Assembly (NCBI GenBank): GCA_032716605.1
Contig: CM064495.1
Coordinates: 48,195,413-48,259,412 of the forward strand
DNA length: 64,000 nt
DNA from: Paralithodes platypus
Lineage: Eukaryota; Arthropoda; Malacostraca; Decapoda; Lithodidae
Direction: 5' to 3'
How positions within the stretch are numbered: the first letter of the stretch is position 1; every line of letters begins with the position of its first letter. The notes under the pieces were generated by a model that saw only the letters and a program-made list of their open reading frames with translations, had not been told where the DNA came from and ran no database searches. Below are positions 42,263 through 52,453 of this stretch, piece by piece. The position numbers were made by a program, and so were the translations under genes.

Positions 42263-42841
42263 AGCCGCACAATCAGACAGCTAGGCACAGTGACAATAAA
42301 TGATCAGCAAAAAGTATATATCACACAAGAAATAACACACAGAAATACGGTACATCCAGACAGAAAGAAAGAAAGATGGCCGGAAAACCAGCCAAGGATA
42401 GGAAGGTACTATTGCCGAAACATGAACCTGCGCCAAATTTTGGGTGTACATAAAAAAAGTAAACAAACTGACTCAAAACATTAATCCTACTCCCTTAAAT
42501 CCCAAAATCCATATACGAGTCCCTCCGCCTACACCACTAATATTGACAAATGATATTTCTACACATGGAGAAACAGACAGACAGACAGAAAGATAGACAT
42601 ACGGACCGAAAAATAGACAGACGGAGAAACAGAGCAAGAAGCAGACAGATAGATAGACATACGGTCCGTATGTCCGTATGTAAAATAGACAGATGGAGAG
42701 ACAGAATAAACAATCAATCCAGTTCTATTCCCATAATCTACTGTACGGTATATACAGTAAGTCCACCTCCAACAACAACAACAACAACAACAATATTCAC
42801 AAATTATCTCCCTACGTCCACAGAGAAAATCTGACAGAAAT
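42263..42841. other. unique region with short (GACA)n and (CAA)n runs
   Basis: GACAGACAGACAG lies at about 42574-42587 and (CAA)n at about 42772-42792. A perfect 9-bp-arm palindrome, GACATACGGTCCGTATGTC, is at 42656-42674. No gene. Confidence 0.55.
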
Positions 42842-42981
42842 CTATATTTTATTAATTTCACCACAACACCAAACACCTCCAATGAAATTAATGAAAGCAT
42901 ATATGTGATCCACCGGGATTCGAACCTGGGTTATCACGCACAGATTTTTAAACACTCTAACCATTACACCACCAGGACGGA
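42842..42981 (-). mobile_element. tRNA-derived SINE
   Basis: On the minus strand GGTGGTGTAATGGTTAGAGTG (A-box region), GGTTCGAATCCCGG (B box) and the body GATCACATATATGCTTTCATTAAT…GGTGTTGTGGTGAAATTAAT. It is collinear with the SINE at 23133. Confidence 0.82.
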
Positions 42982-43029
42982 CAGACACGGGTGATTACAA
43001 ACATTAATAGAGCAAAGGTACACCAAGGA

Positions 43030-43227
43030 TTAGCCCCTTCTGTACCGGCGACGTCTTTTGAATTGCACTCTAGCTATATTTAGACGAAGGCTCTGTGGTA
43101 GTAAATAGGGTTGAGTGAGATGGTTCGAAGCCTGTTAATTGCCGGTGGGCCTTTTAAAGCTGAAGAGAATCGTCTAATAGTAACCAGAATAAAGTTAAAG
43201 GGAAATCACCAGTACAGAAGGGGTTAA
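43030..43227. mobile_element. MITE-C copy
   Basis: TTAGCCCCTTCTGTACCGGCG to ACCAGTACAGAAGGGGTTAA. A deletion removes ATTTTGTGCAGTTTAAGAAG from the left arm. Confidence 0.88.
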
Positions 43228-43631
43228 TGACACAGACAGAGATACATCAAGTAATAAATCCATCTACGCAAATCTCCCCAAACTATATCGAGTCCCTTCC
43301 CCCCTTCCTCCCGCCATCACTGTTGACAAATGCTCTCCCTAGGTCCACAGCCGCGGGCCCATCAGCTGACTACTGAAGGGGCTGAAGGAGGGGATCAGCT
43401 GGTAAAGAGGAGTGGCTGCTGGGGGTACTTACATCCATGGTCCCCCTTCATAACCGCCTTGTCAAAACACATGTTCCAATAAAATGCGGGGCACTAATAA
43501 TATTAAGCTGGATACCTGACGCGCTCGCTGTCGCTCGAACATTCTCGCTATTTGGCGTTCTTGATTTATTATCCCATCTCTCTCATTCTGCCTTTAAATC
43601 AATCGATCAATCAACCATTGTATCTATCGGT

Positions 43632-43632
<1 letters not shown>
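43228..43632. other. unique region with a small GC-rich patch
   Basis: Bases 43340-43440 are GC-rich, with splice-like signals on both strands (CTCTCCCTAG|G and CAGCTG|GTAAAG on plus; GGAT|GTAAGTACC on minus). No coherent exon model emerges. Bases 43490-43630 are unique, with no gene recognised. Confidence 0.35.

Positions 43633-43673
<41 letters not shown>
43633..43673. repeat. (AC)n microsatellite
   Basis: About 20 AC units. Confidence 0.97.
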
Positions 43674-43678
<5 letters not shown>

Positions 43679-43701
43679 AATACTATATATACTGCATATA
43701 A

Positions 43702-43765
43702 ATAGTGGTCTAAGGCGATGTGACCTAAGCACGGGGTAGAGGATTCAAGTCCTCAATAACCTTAA
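43702..43765 (+). mobile_element. tRNA-Leu-like SINE head
   Basis: AGTGGTCTAAGGCGATG resembles the D-arm of tRNA-Leu, and GAGGATTCAAGTCCTC is a paired T-arm with B-box character. The acceptor stem is missing, so it is a tRNA-derived remnant, perhaps continuing into the unique DNA up to about 44060. Confidence 0.5.
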
Positions 43766-44079
43766 AGTTTTGTTCAGCTTTCCCGATGGAGAGGATTGTA
43801 TGATAGTCCCTCCCTAGCCAAAGTGCTCAATTATCAGCTTGCATTATCCTACACGTACTCTCACCAGCGAATCTGTGTATGTCCTATGGTGGGAACTCAG
43901 GCACCTCATGGTCCTCAAAGGTCGCATGTGACCTACTAGTTAATGATGTTCTCCACTGCACATCGAGTCCTATCCAGTCCTGTGCCGATTACTTTACCTT
44001 ACACTGTTCAGCTAGATTTGCTCAGCCACTCATCATGCAGTTACTTTAAAACACACGTGACGATACCATAGCACACACA

Positions 44080-44690
44080 TCTTCTGATCTATCAACTATA
44101 TATGACTGAGGCAAAGAAAATATTATCACTACCAATGCTTCCAAGGCCCAATTTCTCCATCTATGAACCCGTCACAATCTTCCTCACGACTTTCCCTTAC
44201 CGGCACTCTAAAACAATACATAAATCAACCCCTCATTTTCTCTCAGTATTCTAGGTGTTTATTTTTCTTCTGACCTTTCTTGGAAAGATCATATTAACAC
44301 ACCTGCTAAAACATCTACCCAGAAGTTAGGTGTGCTCAATCGTTTATGTGGGTCCTTTACCCCCTGCACAACTTCTTGCTCAGTGCAGGGACACAGTGGG
44401 CTTTTGTATCAAGTACTGTTCACATGTGTGGGGAGGTTCCACCCATATCAGGCAGAGTCAAAAGCATTTCGTCTCATCAACTCGCCTCCTCTTACTAATT
44501 CTCTACACTCTCTCGCTGCAATGTTGTATATCTCTCACTTCTCTCCCAGATCCTATGGCTTTGAGACTGCTTCAAGCTTTGTGTATCCAGACGTTATGAC
44601 TCTAACCCACCTTGAATTTAGCTCTAACATTCTTTCAATTTTGGGTTGACACTTGTTACAGGCAGTTGTGCTTTTTGTCTCATCCATACA
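44080..44690 (+). pseudogene. LINE-2 3' fragment (C-terminal region)
   Basis: Broken frames read SSDLSTIYD and ITTNASKAQFLHL, TRHNLPHDFPLPAL, ILGVYFSSDLSWKDHIN, KLGVLNRLCGSFTP, HVWGGSTH, ESKAFRLINSPPLTNSLHSL and finally SFVYPDVMTLTHLEF. Stops and at least three frameshifts are present. It ends at the LINE-2 terminus CACTTGTTACAGGCAG…TTTTTGTCTCATCC, homologous to the minus-strand LINE-2 at 24815. Confidence 0.8.
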
Positions 44691-44730
44691 CATACACAAA
44701 TATATTCCCAAATGTGTATTATGGATATAT

Positions 44731-44945
44731 TTAACCCCTTCTTTACCGGTGACGTCTTTTCGATTTTATTGTAGCTATGTTTAGACGATTTTGTGCAGTT
44801 TAAGAAGGATCTGTGGTAGTATAAAAGGTTAAGAGAGATACTTCAAACCTGTTAATTGCTGGTGGTCCTTTTTAAACTGCACAAAAATCGTCAACTAGTA
44901 GCCAGAATAAAGTTAAAAAGTTGTAGCCGGTACAGAAGGGGTTAA
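44731..44945. mobile_element. MITE-C complete copy (215 bp)
   Basis: TTAACCCCTTCTTTACCGGTG to AGCCGGTACAGAAGGGGTTAA. Confidence 0.94.
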
Positions 44946-45058
44946 TAGTAAATAGAAGAAAATATCGCCAGTGTCACCAAGGATCTCTATAGACAACCCG
45001 TTATCCGACTAATTTGGTTCAATTAATTATGCTTCCAGAAGACTTTATCGGTGTTTTA

Positions 45059-45431
45059 TTAAGGGGGGTGACCTGCTTTTTGTTATTTCTGTCCTTTTCT
45101 CTCTTTCTCTGGCTTGTATCCATTCGGCCCCATTCAGCCAACTATTTTAAGACGTTTATCCCCATCTAGGTGTCTATTTCTTCCTGGCGAGCGTTAGCGA
45201 GCCAGCAATATATGAAGAAATCATATAAGACATTTTTCTCTCGAAAAATGTACAAATTTAGCCTGCTGTCAAAAAAAAAAAAAAATATGCTGGCTCGCTA
45301 CCGCTCACCAGTAAAAAATGTACACCTGGATGGGGATAAACGTCTTAAAACAGTAGGCTAAATGGGGCCAAATGGATACAAGCCAGAGAAAGATAGAAAA
45401 GGACAGAACAAAAACAGATCACCCCCCTTAA
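45059..45431 (+). mobile_element. MITE-B complete copy
   Basis: TTAA occurs at 45059-45062 and 45428-45431, with GGGGGGTGACCTGC mirrored by AGATCACCCCCC. The GC hairpin is deleted (AAATCATATAAGACATTTTTC); the TTTTTCTCTCGAAAAATG hairpin remains. Confidence 0.93.
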
Positions 45432-45646
45432 AGGAGAGATGGTTGAAACTACACTCGTAATTCAATCATGCGCATTATATCTCCATGTATAAAATCACGG
45501 AGAGGAACATGACTTATGTGGGCAACTGTACATTTTATTGAGGTCATTTAGACTCTTAGAGCATTTATGTCATTGATTTAAGATTTCCATTGACATGCTA
45601 TAGAGTATTTGGTGTACCACAGCTAAACTTGAAATGTTGTCTGTTA

Positions 45647-45842
45647 TTAAGGGGAGGTTTTTAGTTTGGTCTCTAGATATCCATCAAGCTTAAGATTACA
45701 CCCCCTTGAGCCCCTTTCAAGATAAATTTGTACATTTTTCGGTAGAAAAATGTCCCGGCTGAAAGCCGGTTCCTCTTAAATTACAGGCTCGCTATCGCTC
45801 GCCAGGATAAAATCGACACCTAACTTGCACGAAAGGTCTAAA
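45647..45842 (-). mobile_element. MITE-A copy interrupted by MITE-E
   Basis: TTAA 45647-45650 begins an inverted MITE-A nearly identical to the one at 17074, with the same compensated hairpin CCGGCTGAAAGCCGG. At AAAGGTCTAAAAATT a MITE-E starts. Beyond it ACAAAAATG and GTTCTTAA continue the family sequence in degraded form. Confidence 0.88.
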
Positions 45843-46070
45843 AATTGCCGACTTGCGAGTTTCGTTCTATAAAGAAGTTGGAGCTGTAGACAACGATATC
45901 TTTACAGAATGTACAGCTAAAATACGGTCGTAGTACATTTATACATATATAAAACCCAATTCAACATAACATTTATCCATCAGAAACGTACATTATTGTT
46001 GCATTTCTATTTAATATCGATGTTCACAGCTCCAACTTCCTTATAGCCTGGAACTCGCAAGTGGTCAATT
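45843..46070. mobile_element. MITE-E complete copy inside MITE-A (228 bp)
   Basis: AATT at 45843-45846 and 46067-46070 flanks the element. Comparison with the uninterrupted MITE-A at 17266 (TCTTAAAATTTACAGAAATG) supports AATT as the duplicated target. Confidence 0.9.
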
Positions 46071-46810
46071 ACAAAAATGTCATCTGTTCTTAATTGTCAT
46101 ATGATATAAATATAGTTGTGCTAGAAATTATCAGTGAACCGTAGCGCCTAGGGGACCACTGCTGGTCTGGGCTCGCTGTTTACGGATTTCTCGCAAGGTT
46201 TCGTAATCAATTAACGACTGTCAAGAAAATACGGCAAATAAAAGACAAACTGACCCTCGGCCCCGCCCAGAGTGACCGGTGGTCAATATGGTGCAGACGC
46301 AAACCCACCAGACCCCACAAATATAATGGAAATCGCCGGGGAAATAGCAGCTCTGTGGCATTTAACCTTAAGTGCCAGTTTCCCTTACCGCAGTCCCAGT
46401 AGAGTGATGGGTAACTAGTATGGAAAAATGGTCTTTATGTCTCGTCTCCCCAAGCACTGGTTTACTCTGTCGTTACCCCAATCAAGCAATAACAGCAATG
46501 CAAGGGAAAATTAATCTTGCCGACCATAACCACAAGCGCTATTATTCCTTACCGATATCCCAGCTGGTCGTGTGGGTTGGGACGTAAGCCAGGGCCAAGA
46601 GACAGGGTGGCCAGGGAAATCGCCCTTGTGGCACCCCGTTAAGAGGACTATAATTGCCTTAGCCGCCCTTGTGTAAAACAGAGAGGTGGACTTGGACAAA
46701 TTCGCCCTTCTTGCACTCATACGGAAGGACTAGAATGGCTTTGGTTTCTCACAAGAGAGAGAGAAATTGGAGTCTAGAAAAAAATCGCCCTTATAGAACC
46801 TCGCCCGAAG
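46071..46810. other. unique region with degenerate 'CGCCCTT' repeats
   Basis: ATCGCCCTT/ATTCGCCCTT with GGACTA-AAT-G recurs at about 46620, 46660, 46702 and 46785, implying a decayed tandem of about 40-85 bp. No gene was recognised. Confidence 0.45.
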
Positions 46811-46929
46811 GACTAAAATCGATCCGGCCCCCTTGGTAGGAGATTCCCCGAGGCGAAAGTTATTGTTCCCCCATTATACGACCAATTGAAGATGTGCACC
46901 CGCCACGCCACTGCAAAATGACCTGTGGG

Positions 46930-48210
46930 GGCGCGGGTCTCGGTCGGGGGAGGGGAAATGGCTGGGGAAATAGGGGGGGGGGGGAGAGACAGAAGAAATG
47001 GGGGAAATGCAGAGAAGAGGGATAAGGAAGGGAAGAAGAGTAGAGAGAGCAAATGGCAGGGATAATAGGGAGAAAGAGGGAGAAGAAAAATTGGATAGTC
47101 AGAAAAGAGAAGAGGGAAAGGAGGATAAGGAAGGGAAGAAGCATAAAGAGGGGAAATGGTAGGGAAAAAGAAAATAGAGGATATTTGGGAGGCAGAAAAG
47201 AGAAGAGGGAAAGTGAAATAAGGAAGAGAAGAGGAGTAAAGAAAGGTAATGGTAGGGAAAAAGAAAACAAACAGGATATTCGGGAGACAGAAAAGAGAAG
47301 AGGGAAAGGAGGATAAGGAAGAGAAGAGGAGTAAAGAAAGGTAATGGTAGGGAAAATAGGGGTGATAGGGGAGAAGAAAAAGGGGATAGGCAGAAAACAG
47401 AAGAGGGAAAATAGGATATGGAAGAAAAGTAAAGAGGGGAAATAAGGGGTGAAAGGGGATAAGAGAGAAGATGATATTTGGGAGGCAGACAAGAGAAGAG
47501 GGAAAGTGAAATAAGGAAGGAATAAAGAGTAAAGAGAGAAAATGGTAGGGAAAAGGAAAGGGGGAATAAGGGACACAGAGAGAACAGAGTGGAGGGAAAG
47601 GGGATATGGTTGGGGTAGAAGATTAAAGAGGGGACATGGTAGGGAGAGGAAAGGGGGAATGTGGGAGAAAGTAAACAAATGAGGGAAAGTAGGGATATTG
47701 GAAGGGTAAAGAGGAAACATGGAATACAGAAAGAGAAGAGAGGGGAATAGGGAATGTAAAAAGGAGAAGATGTAAAGATTAAATTTGAGGTAAGGAAGAA
47801 AAGGGGGAAATAGTGAAGTGCATAGGAAAATAAAGGAAGAAGCGAGGATACAAGAAGAAGAAAGGGCAGTGTAATAAAGGAAGAAGCGAGGATACAAGAA
47901 GAAGAAAGGGCAGTGTAATAAGCGGAAATGGGAAAGAGAGAGAGATAACGAGAGAGTAAAGTATAGAAGGGAAGAGAAATGAAAACGGAAACATAATAAC
48001 GCGATGTAGATAGATAATCACAGAAAATTATACACAAACAAAAGCAAAGACTCATCAGACAGCGAGAAAGACACATAATAACAACATATCCAAGATAATA
48101 AAGATCAAGAAGTATAACGACATAAAATAAAAACCAACTCAACAAACAAGAGCATATCCAAGAAAATAAAGATAAAGAGGTATAAAGATGTAATGAAAAC
48201 AAAGTAAACA
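46930..48210 (+). repeat. ~1.2-kb purine-rich tract with 92-96-bp repeats
   Basis: CAGAAAAGAGAAGAGGGAAAG returns at about 47100, 47192 and 47288 with AGGAAGGGAAGAAG and GGTAGGGAAAA between. An exact 44-bp tandem pair is at 47831-47918. Long minus-strand Leu/Phe/Ser/Pro frames are compositional. Confidence 0.8.
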
Positions 48211-48654
48211 AGCAAAGACAGCGTAAATATCGGGACCAAAGACCAACCCCAACAAATTCTCCGCGGTTATTCTCACCGTGACAGAGGGGGAGAGAGAGGA
48301 GAGGCCATTGATCACTGATAGTTTCGCCAGTAAGTTATTTCTCCCACATTTTGAGGTCCATTAGTTAAAGCAAACATAGGGTTTGCTCCGCCAACATATT
48401 GTGAAAAGCTTGTTATCATGTAAAAGAAAATCAAACTTACGAGCAGTCATCCAACATTCTTACAGAACAATATAATATATTTGTAATTGCATGACATACA
48501 GTACATGAGAACAGAAATGGTTATGGCTTATTGTGAGGAAACTTGATATCTAAACCACAGACTATATGCTATGTAATCGAATATAAATTAATAAATATCC
48601 TCAGCTGCTGGTCAAAGCTGCACACACGGTATGTTTGTCAGGCCTGGTCCGTTT
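48211..48654. other. unique sequence, nothing recognised
   Basis: Contains one isolated donor-like CCA|GTAAGTTA at 48330; no exon can be defined. Confidence 0.5.
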
Positions 48655-48790
48655 TAGGTTAGGTTAGGTTAGGTTTGGGTAATTTAAGTTAGATCAGCTA
48701 AGGTTAGCTTAGGTTAGGTTAGCATTTACTTGGTTAAATAATGTTAGATTTGGTTAGGTTAGGTTTACTTAGATTAGGTGAGGATATGTA
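48655..48790. repeat. interstitial telomere-like (TTAGG)n, degenerate
   Basis: GGTTAGGTTAGGTTAGG followed by GGTTAG/GTTAGATT variants for about 130 bases, the arthropod telomere unit. Confidence 0.85.
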
Positions 48791-48914
48791 AGTTAAGGCG
48801 AATCGACTCATCATGTGGGCGAATTCATATTTTAGCGACACGACTGAAAATCCAACCATTGATGATCGGTTTGGCTGCATCGGGGTTCTCTGGAGGCGGC
48901 TAATGGGATTTCCT

Positions 48915-49545
48915 CTTCACCTGCATCCCTCTTTCCCCTCTTCATCCTCCATCTCCCTCCCCTCACCCCGACTCCCACCCTCTTCCCTCTCTCCCCCTTC
49001 ATCTTCCCTCCCTCACCCCTCTTCCCTCCTTCCCCTCTTCACCGTCCTTTCCTCTCCCTCCCCCTCCCCTCACCCCGACTCCTACCCCCTTCCCTCTCTC
49101 CCCGACTCCTACCCCCTTCCCTCTCTCCCCCTTCATCTTCCCTCCCTCTCCCCTCTTCCCTCCTTCCCCTTTTCACCCTCCTTTCCTCTCCCTCACCCTG
49201 TCTCCCCCCTGCCCCTCCCCTCCCCCCCCCTCCCCCCTCACCCCCCCCCCCTCTTCCTCCTTTTCTCCCTCCCCCTCCCTTCCCTCTCCCTCCCTTCACT
49301 CTGCCTCCCTCCCTTCACCCTGCCCCTCCCTTCACCCTACTTCCTTCTCCCTCCCCTCACCCTGCCTCCCACCCTCTTTCCTCCCTCTCCCTTCACCCTC
49401 CTTTCCTCTCACTCCCCTCACCCTGTCCCTCCCCTCACCCTACCTCTCACTCTCTTCCCTCTCTCTCCCCTCCTCCTGCGCCCCACCCTTATCCCTCCCT
49501 CCCCCTCACACTACCCTCCCCACCTACTCCCCCCAAAATAAGCTC
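48915..49545. repeat. polypyrimidine tract with CCCTCCC-type words
   Basis: C/T-only sequence with local duplications (ACCCCGACTCCTACCCCC twice near 49075-49115). The 242-residue Pro/Ser/Leu frame starting at 48813 is not a convincing gene, although its first ~30 residues (48813-48905) are non-repetitive. Confidence 0.8.
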
Positions 49546-49585
49546 CTCCAAACGTAATCTCCAAAGCACAATAGAGTTTTTCACG

Positions 49586-49977
49586 TTAAGGGGGCCTACC
49601 TCGTTTTTTTTATCTTTCTCTCCTTCTCTCTTTGGTTTGTATCCATTCGGTCCCATTCAGCCTACTGTTTTAAGACGTTAACCCCCATCCAGGTGTCAAT
49701 ATTTTCCTGGCGAGCGGTAGCAAGCCAGCATATAAATATTTTTGTTTTGACAGCAAGCTAAATCTGTAAATTTTTCAATAGAATAAAAGTCCGGCGAAGC
49801 CGGATTTCTCCATACAATGCTGGCTCGCTATCGGTCGCCAGGAAATCGACACCTGGATGGGGATAAACGTATTAAAACAGTAGGCTGAATGGGACCGAAT
49901 GGATACAAGCCAGGGAAAGCGAGAAAAGAAGATAAAGATAAAAAAAAAAAAAAAACGGAGACCCCCCCCCCTTTTAA
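49586..49977 (-). mobile_element. MITE-B complete copy
   Basis: TTAA occurs at both ends. The hairpin TCCGGCGAAGCCGGA is perfect; the AT hairpin is decayed (AATTTTTCAATAGAATAAAAG). Confidence 0.92.
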
Positions 49978-50143
49978 GCTGTTCGGGATTATTTGCACTG
50001 GTTGGCAAAAATATTAGTACTACTATGAATTTCTCGCCCCATGTTTACGTCATCATTGAAAGTCACCGAGACAGCCCCCACACTGCTAAGCTTTATGACA
50101 TAGAATATTGATATACCGTAAGTCAAAGAAATTCAGTGATTCC

Positions 50144-50525
50144 TTAAGGGGGGTCGCCTGCTTTTGTTTTCCTTTCTCTCCTTTTCTCTCTTTCTCTGGC
50201 TTGTATCCATTCGGCCCCATTCAGCCAACTGTTTTAAGACGTTTATCCCCATCCAGGTGTCAATTTCTTCCTGGCGAGCGATAGCGAGCCAGCATTGTAT
50301 GGAGAAATCCGGCTGCACCGGAGACATTTTTCTTTCGAAAATGTACAGATTTAGCTTGATGCCAAAACAAAAATATATATATGCTGGCTCACTACCGCTC
50401 GCCAGGAAAATATTAACACCTGGATGGGGGTAAACGTCTTCAAACTGTAGGCTGAATGGGGCCGAATGTATACAAGCCAAAGAGAGAGGGAGAGAAAGAG
50501 AAAAAAGCGAGGTGGGCTCCTTTAA
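50144..50525 (+). mobile_element. MITE-B complete copy
   Basis: TTAA occurs at 50144-50147 and 50522-50525. The hairpin is CCGGCTGCACCGG. The right arm is collinear with the left over about 100 bases. Confidence 0.93.
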
Positions 50526-50595
50526 AAAATATAATGTTAGCTGAATATTTTGTAAAGTTTGCTAATATATTTCACTGTATTATCCTCGTTCACGC

Positions 50596-50993
50596 TTAAC
50601 CCCTTCTGTACCGTCGACGTCCTTTTTATATTTTATCCTGGCTACTATTACTCGATTTGTATTCAGTTTAGGAAGGATCTCTAGCAATTATTTCGATTTG
50701 TATTCAGTTTAGGAAGGATCTCTAGCAAGTATAAGGCTTCGAAGTATCTCCGTCAACCCTTCTAACTACCACACATCCTTCCTAAGTTGCCTAAGATCGT
50801 CTAAATATAACTAGAATACATTATTATTATGTCACCTCCACCAACCGACTTTACTCCTAAACTCAATTAATGAAATCAACAAATACATGTGGCAGTCCAG
50901 GGATTCGAACCTAGGAAGCTCACACCGAAATTCAGTGCATTTATCCATTGCGCTACGAAGACAGTTTAACAGACGTCACTGGTACAAGAAGGA
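50596..50993. mobile_element. MITE-C copy split by a SINE, with a 41-bp internal duplication
   Basis: TTAACCCCTTCTGTACCGTCG opens the element. TCGATTTGTATTCAGTTTAG…AGCAA occurs at 50652 and again at 50693. The right end CAGACGTCACTGGTACAAGAAGG resumes after the SINE at about 50970. Confidence 0.8.
50828..50970 (-). mobile_element. tRNA-derived SINE inside MITE-C
   Basis: On the minus strand CTTCGTAGCGCAATGGATAAATGC (A box) and TAGGTTCGAATCCCTG (B box), then CATGTATTTGTTGATTTCATTAAT. The tail shares TTTCATTAAT with the other SINEs. Confidence 0.75.
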
Positions 50994-51298
50994 CACTGAC
51001 TGCTTTTTTGGCCTATACATTCATTAATTCACAAATTCTTAGTTTACTCGCTAGACATCCCTCAAACTTAGAAAAACATCCTCTAGACCCCCCTCAAGAT
51101 AAATTTGTACATTTTTCGATATAATAATGTCCCGGCCGAAGGCCGGTTCCTCTTGCAATTACAGGCTCGCTTTTGCTCGTCAGGAAAAAATCGACACCTA
51201 AATGGCACGATAGGTCTTAACATTTATAACGAAATGGGACAAAAGGTCTTGAAATCGCCAAACAAATGGGCCGAACGTCTAAAAATTTCTCCCCTTAA
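50994..51298 (-). mobile_element. MITE-A copy, deleted near the right end
   Basis: CCCGGCCGAAGGCCGG hairpin, ATCGCCAAACAAATGGG, then an abrupt TCTCCCCTTAA (TTAA 51295-51298). The 'ctaaacatgagggagaa' block is missing. Confidence 0.85.
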
Positions 51299-51424
51299 TT
51301 TGTATGTACTGTATTTACATTGTGGATTATATAATGCTGCTTCTGCCGATTCAAGGAGCTAAAGACCAGTTTGGAAAGTGCATGAAATATATTGTGAGCC
51401 CCGCCATCCAGTCTGCACTTATCG

Positions 51425-51775
51425 TTAAGGGGGGAGGGACGTATTTATTTCCTCATTTATACATATTTTTATTATTATTTTAGTTTCCTCCCTAGACTTC
51501 CATCAAGCTTAAAAAACATCCAACCAAGACCCTCCTTCAAGATAAATTTGTAAATTTTTCGATAGAAAAATGTTCCGGCCAAAGGCCTGTTCCTCTTAAA
51601 TTACAGGCTCGCTATCGCTCGCCAGGAAAAATCGACACCTAAATGACACGAAAAGTCTTAATATTGACAAATAAATGGGGCGAAATGTCTTAGAATCGCC
51701 AAACTAATAAACCGAATGTATTAAAATCTGAAAACTAATGGGGCTAAACATGAGGGAGAAGGAGTGCCAGGGAGG
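51425..51775 (-). mobile_element. MITE-A copy flanked by 21-bp direct repeats
   Basis: It runs from TTAAGGGGGGAGGGACG to ATGAGGGAGAAGGAGTGCCAGG. The normal right end is missing. Instead CCAGTCTCCACTTATCGTTAA (51780-51800) repeats the left flank CCAGTCTGCACTTATCGTTAA (51408-51428) with one mismatch. Confidence 0.85.
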
Positions 51776-51839
51776 CCTTCCAGTCTCCACTTATCGTTAA
51801 CTGGTCTATTGGCTCCTAACACCACCATCGGATTTTCCC

Positions 51840-52080
51840 CTCGGTGTGAGCCAGAGGGGAGAGGGGAGAGAGGGGTGGGGAGAGGGCAGAGAGGGGAAGA
51901 GGTCAGCTTGGTGTGATGTCAAAGGGGAGGTAGAAATGTTCGTGGTCGTCTGGTTCTCTGGTCGACAATGAGGGCTGGTGGTTAAGAGGGCGGTGGGTGG
52001 GGAGAGAGGGGTCGGGAGAGGGGAGAGAGAGGGGAGGGGAAGTTGGGTGAGAGTAGTTGGAGATCTGGTGAGGGTTAGTT
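51840..52080. repeat. purine-rich GGGGAGAG tract
   Basis: GAGGGGAGAGAGGGG words recur and GTTGGAGATCTG occurs twice (52057 and 52079). No gene. Confidence 0.65.
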
Positions 52081-52087
52081 GGAGATC

Positions 52088-52365
52088 TGATGTTTAACCC
52101 AATTAGTATTGAGATTTTGAGACGTTCGCCTCATTAGTTTGGCGATCTTAAAGCCTGTCGGCCCATTTCTTTGTCAATATTAAGACCTTTCGTTCCATTT
52201 AGGTGTCGATTTTTTCCTGGCAGGCGATAACGAACCTGTAATTGGAGAAACCGACCTTCACCTTGGACATTTTCTACCGAAAAATGTACAGCTTTATCTC
52301 AGAGGGGTCTCGTGGGTGTTTTTTAAGCATGATAGAGGTTGAGGGAGCAAAATAATACGCCCCCC
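52088..52365 (+). mobile_element. MITE-A, left end missing
   Basis: From GATGTTTAACCCAATTAG through GACGTTCGCCTCATTAG to TTTTTTAAGCATGATAGAGG, ending in a C run. The GC hairpin is decayed. Confidence 0.8.
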
Positions 52366-52453
52366 CCCCCCCTCCCCCAAGGTTGGAATCTGAAGGCACA
52401 AGACGAATGAGAAGATGTTGGGACACAGGATAATTTAGGTCTACTGTACTGTA

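Noticed and set aside
41016..42288. 418-, 389- and 298-residue hydrophobic 'membrane protein' frames on the minus strand
   Set aside because: All three frames of a 14/70-bp satellite are open; the apparent transmembrane repeats are array read-through.
42886..42985. functional tRNA gene
   Set aside because: The A and B boxes are present, but the acceptor stem does not close and the sequence continues into a body shared with another locus, so it is a SINE.
43343..43401. 59-nt plus-strand exon (PQPRAHQLTTEGAEGGDQL) or a minus-strand exon starting ATGGAT|GTAAGT
   Set aside because: Splice-like signals occur on both strands and conflict; no partner exons or recognisable protein.
46860..48211. 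345- and 370-residue Leu/Phe/Ser frames on the minus strand
   Set aside because: They are the complement of a purine-rich 92-96-bp tandem repeat; two overlapping frames are equally open.
48813..49541. 242-residue plus-strand Pro/Ser frame
   Set aside because: Only the first 30 residues are non-repetitive and they match nothing I recognise; the rest is polypyrimidine.
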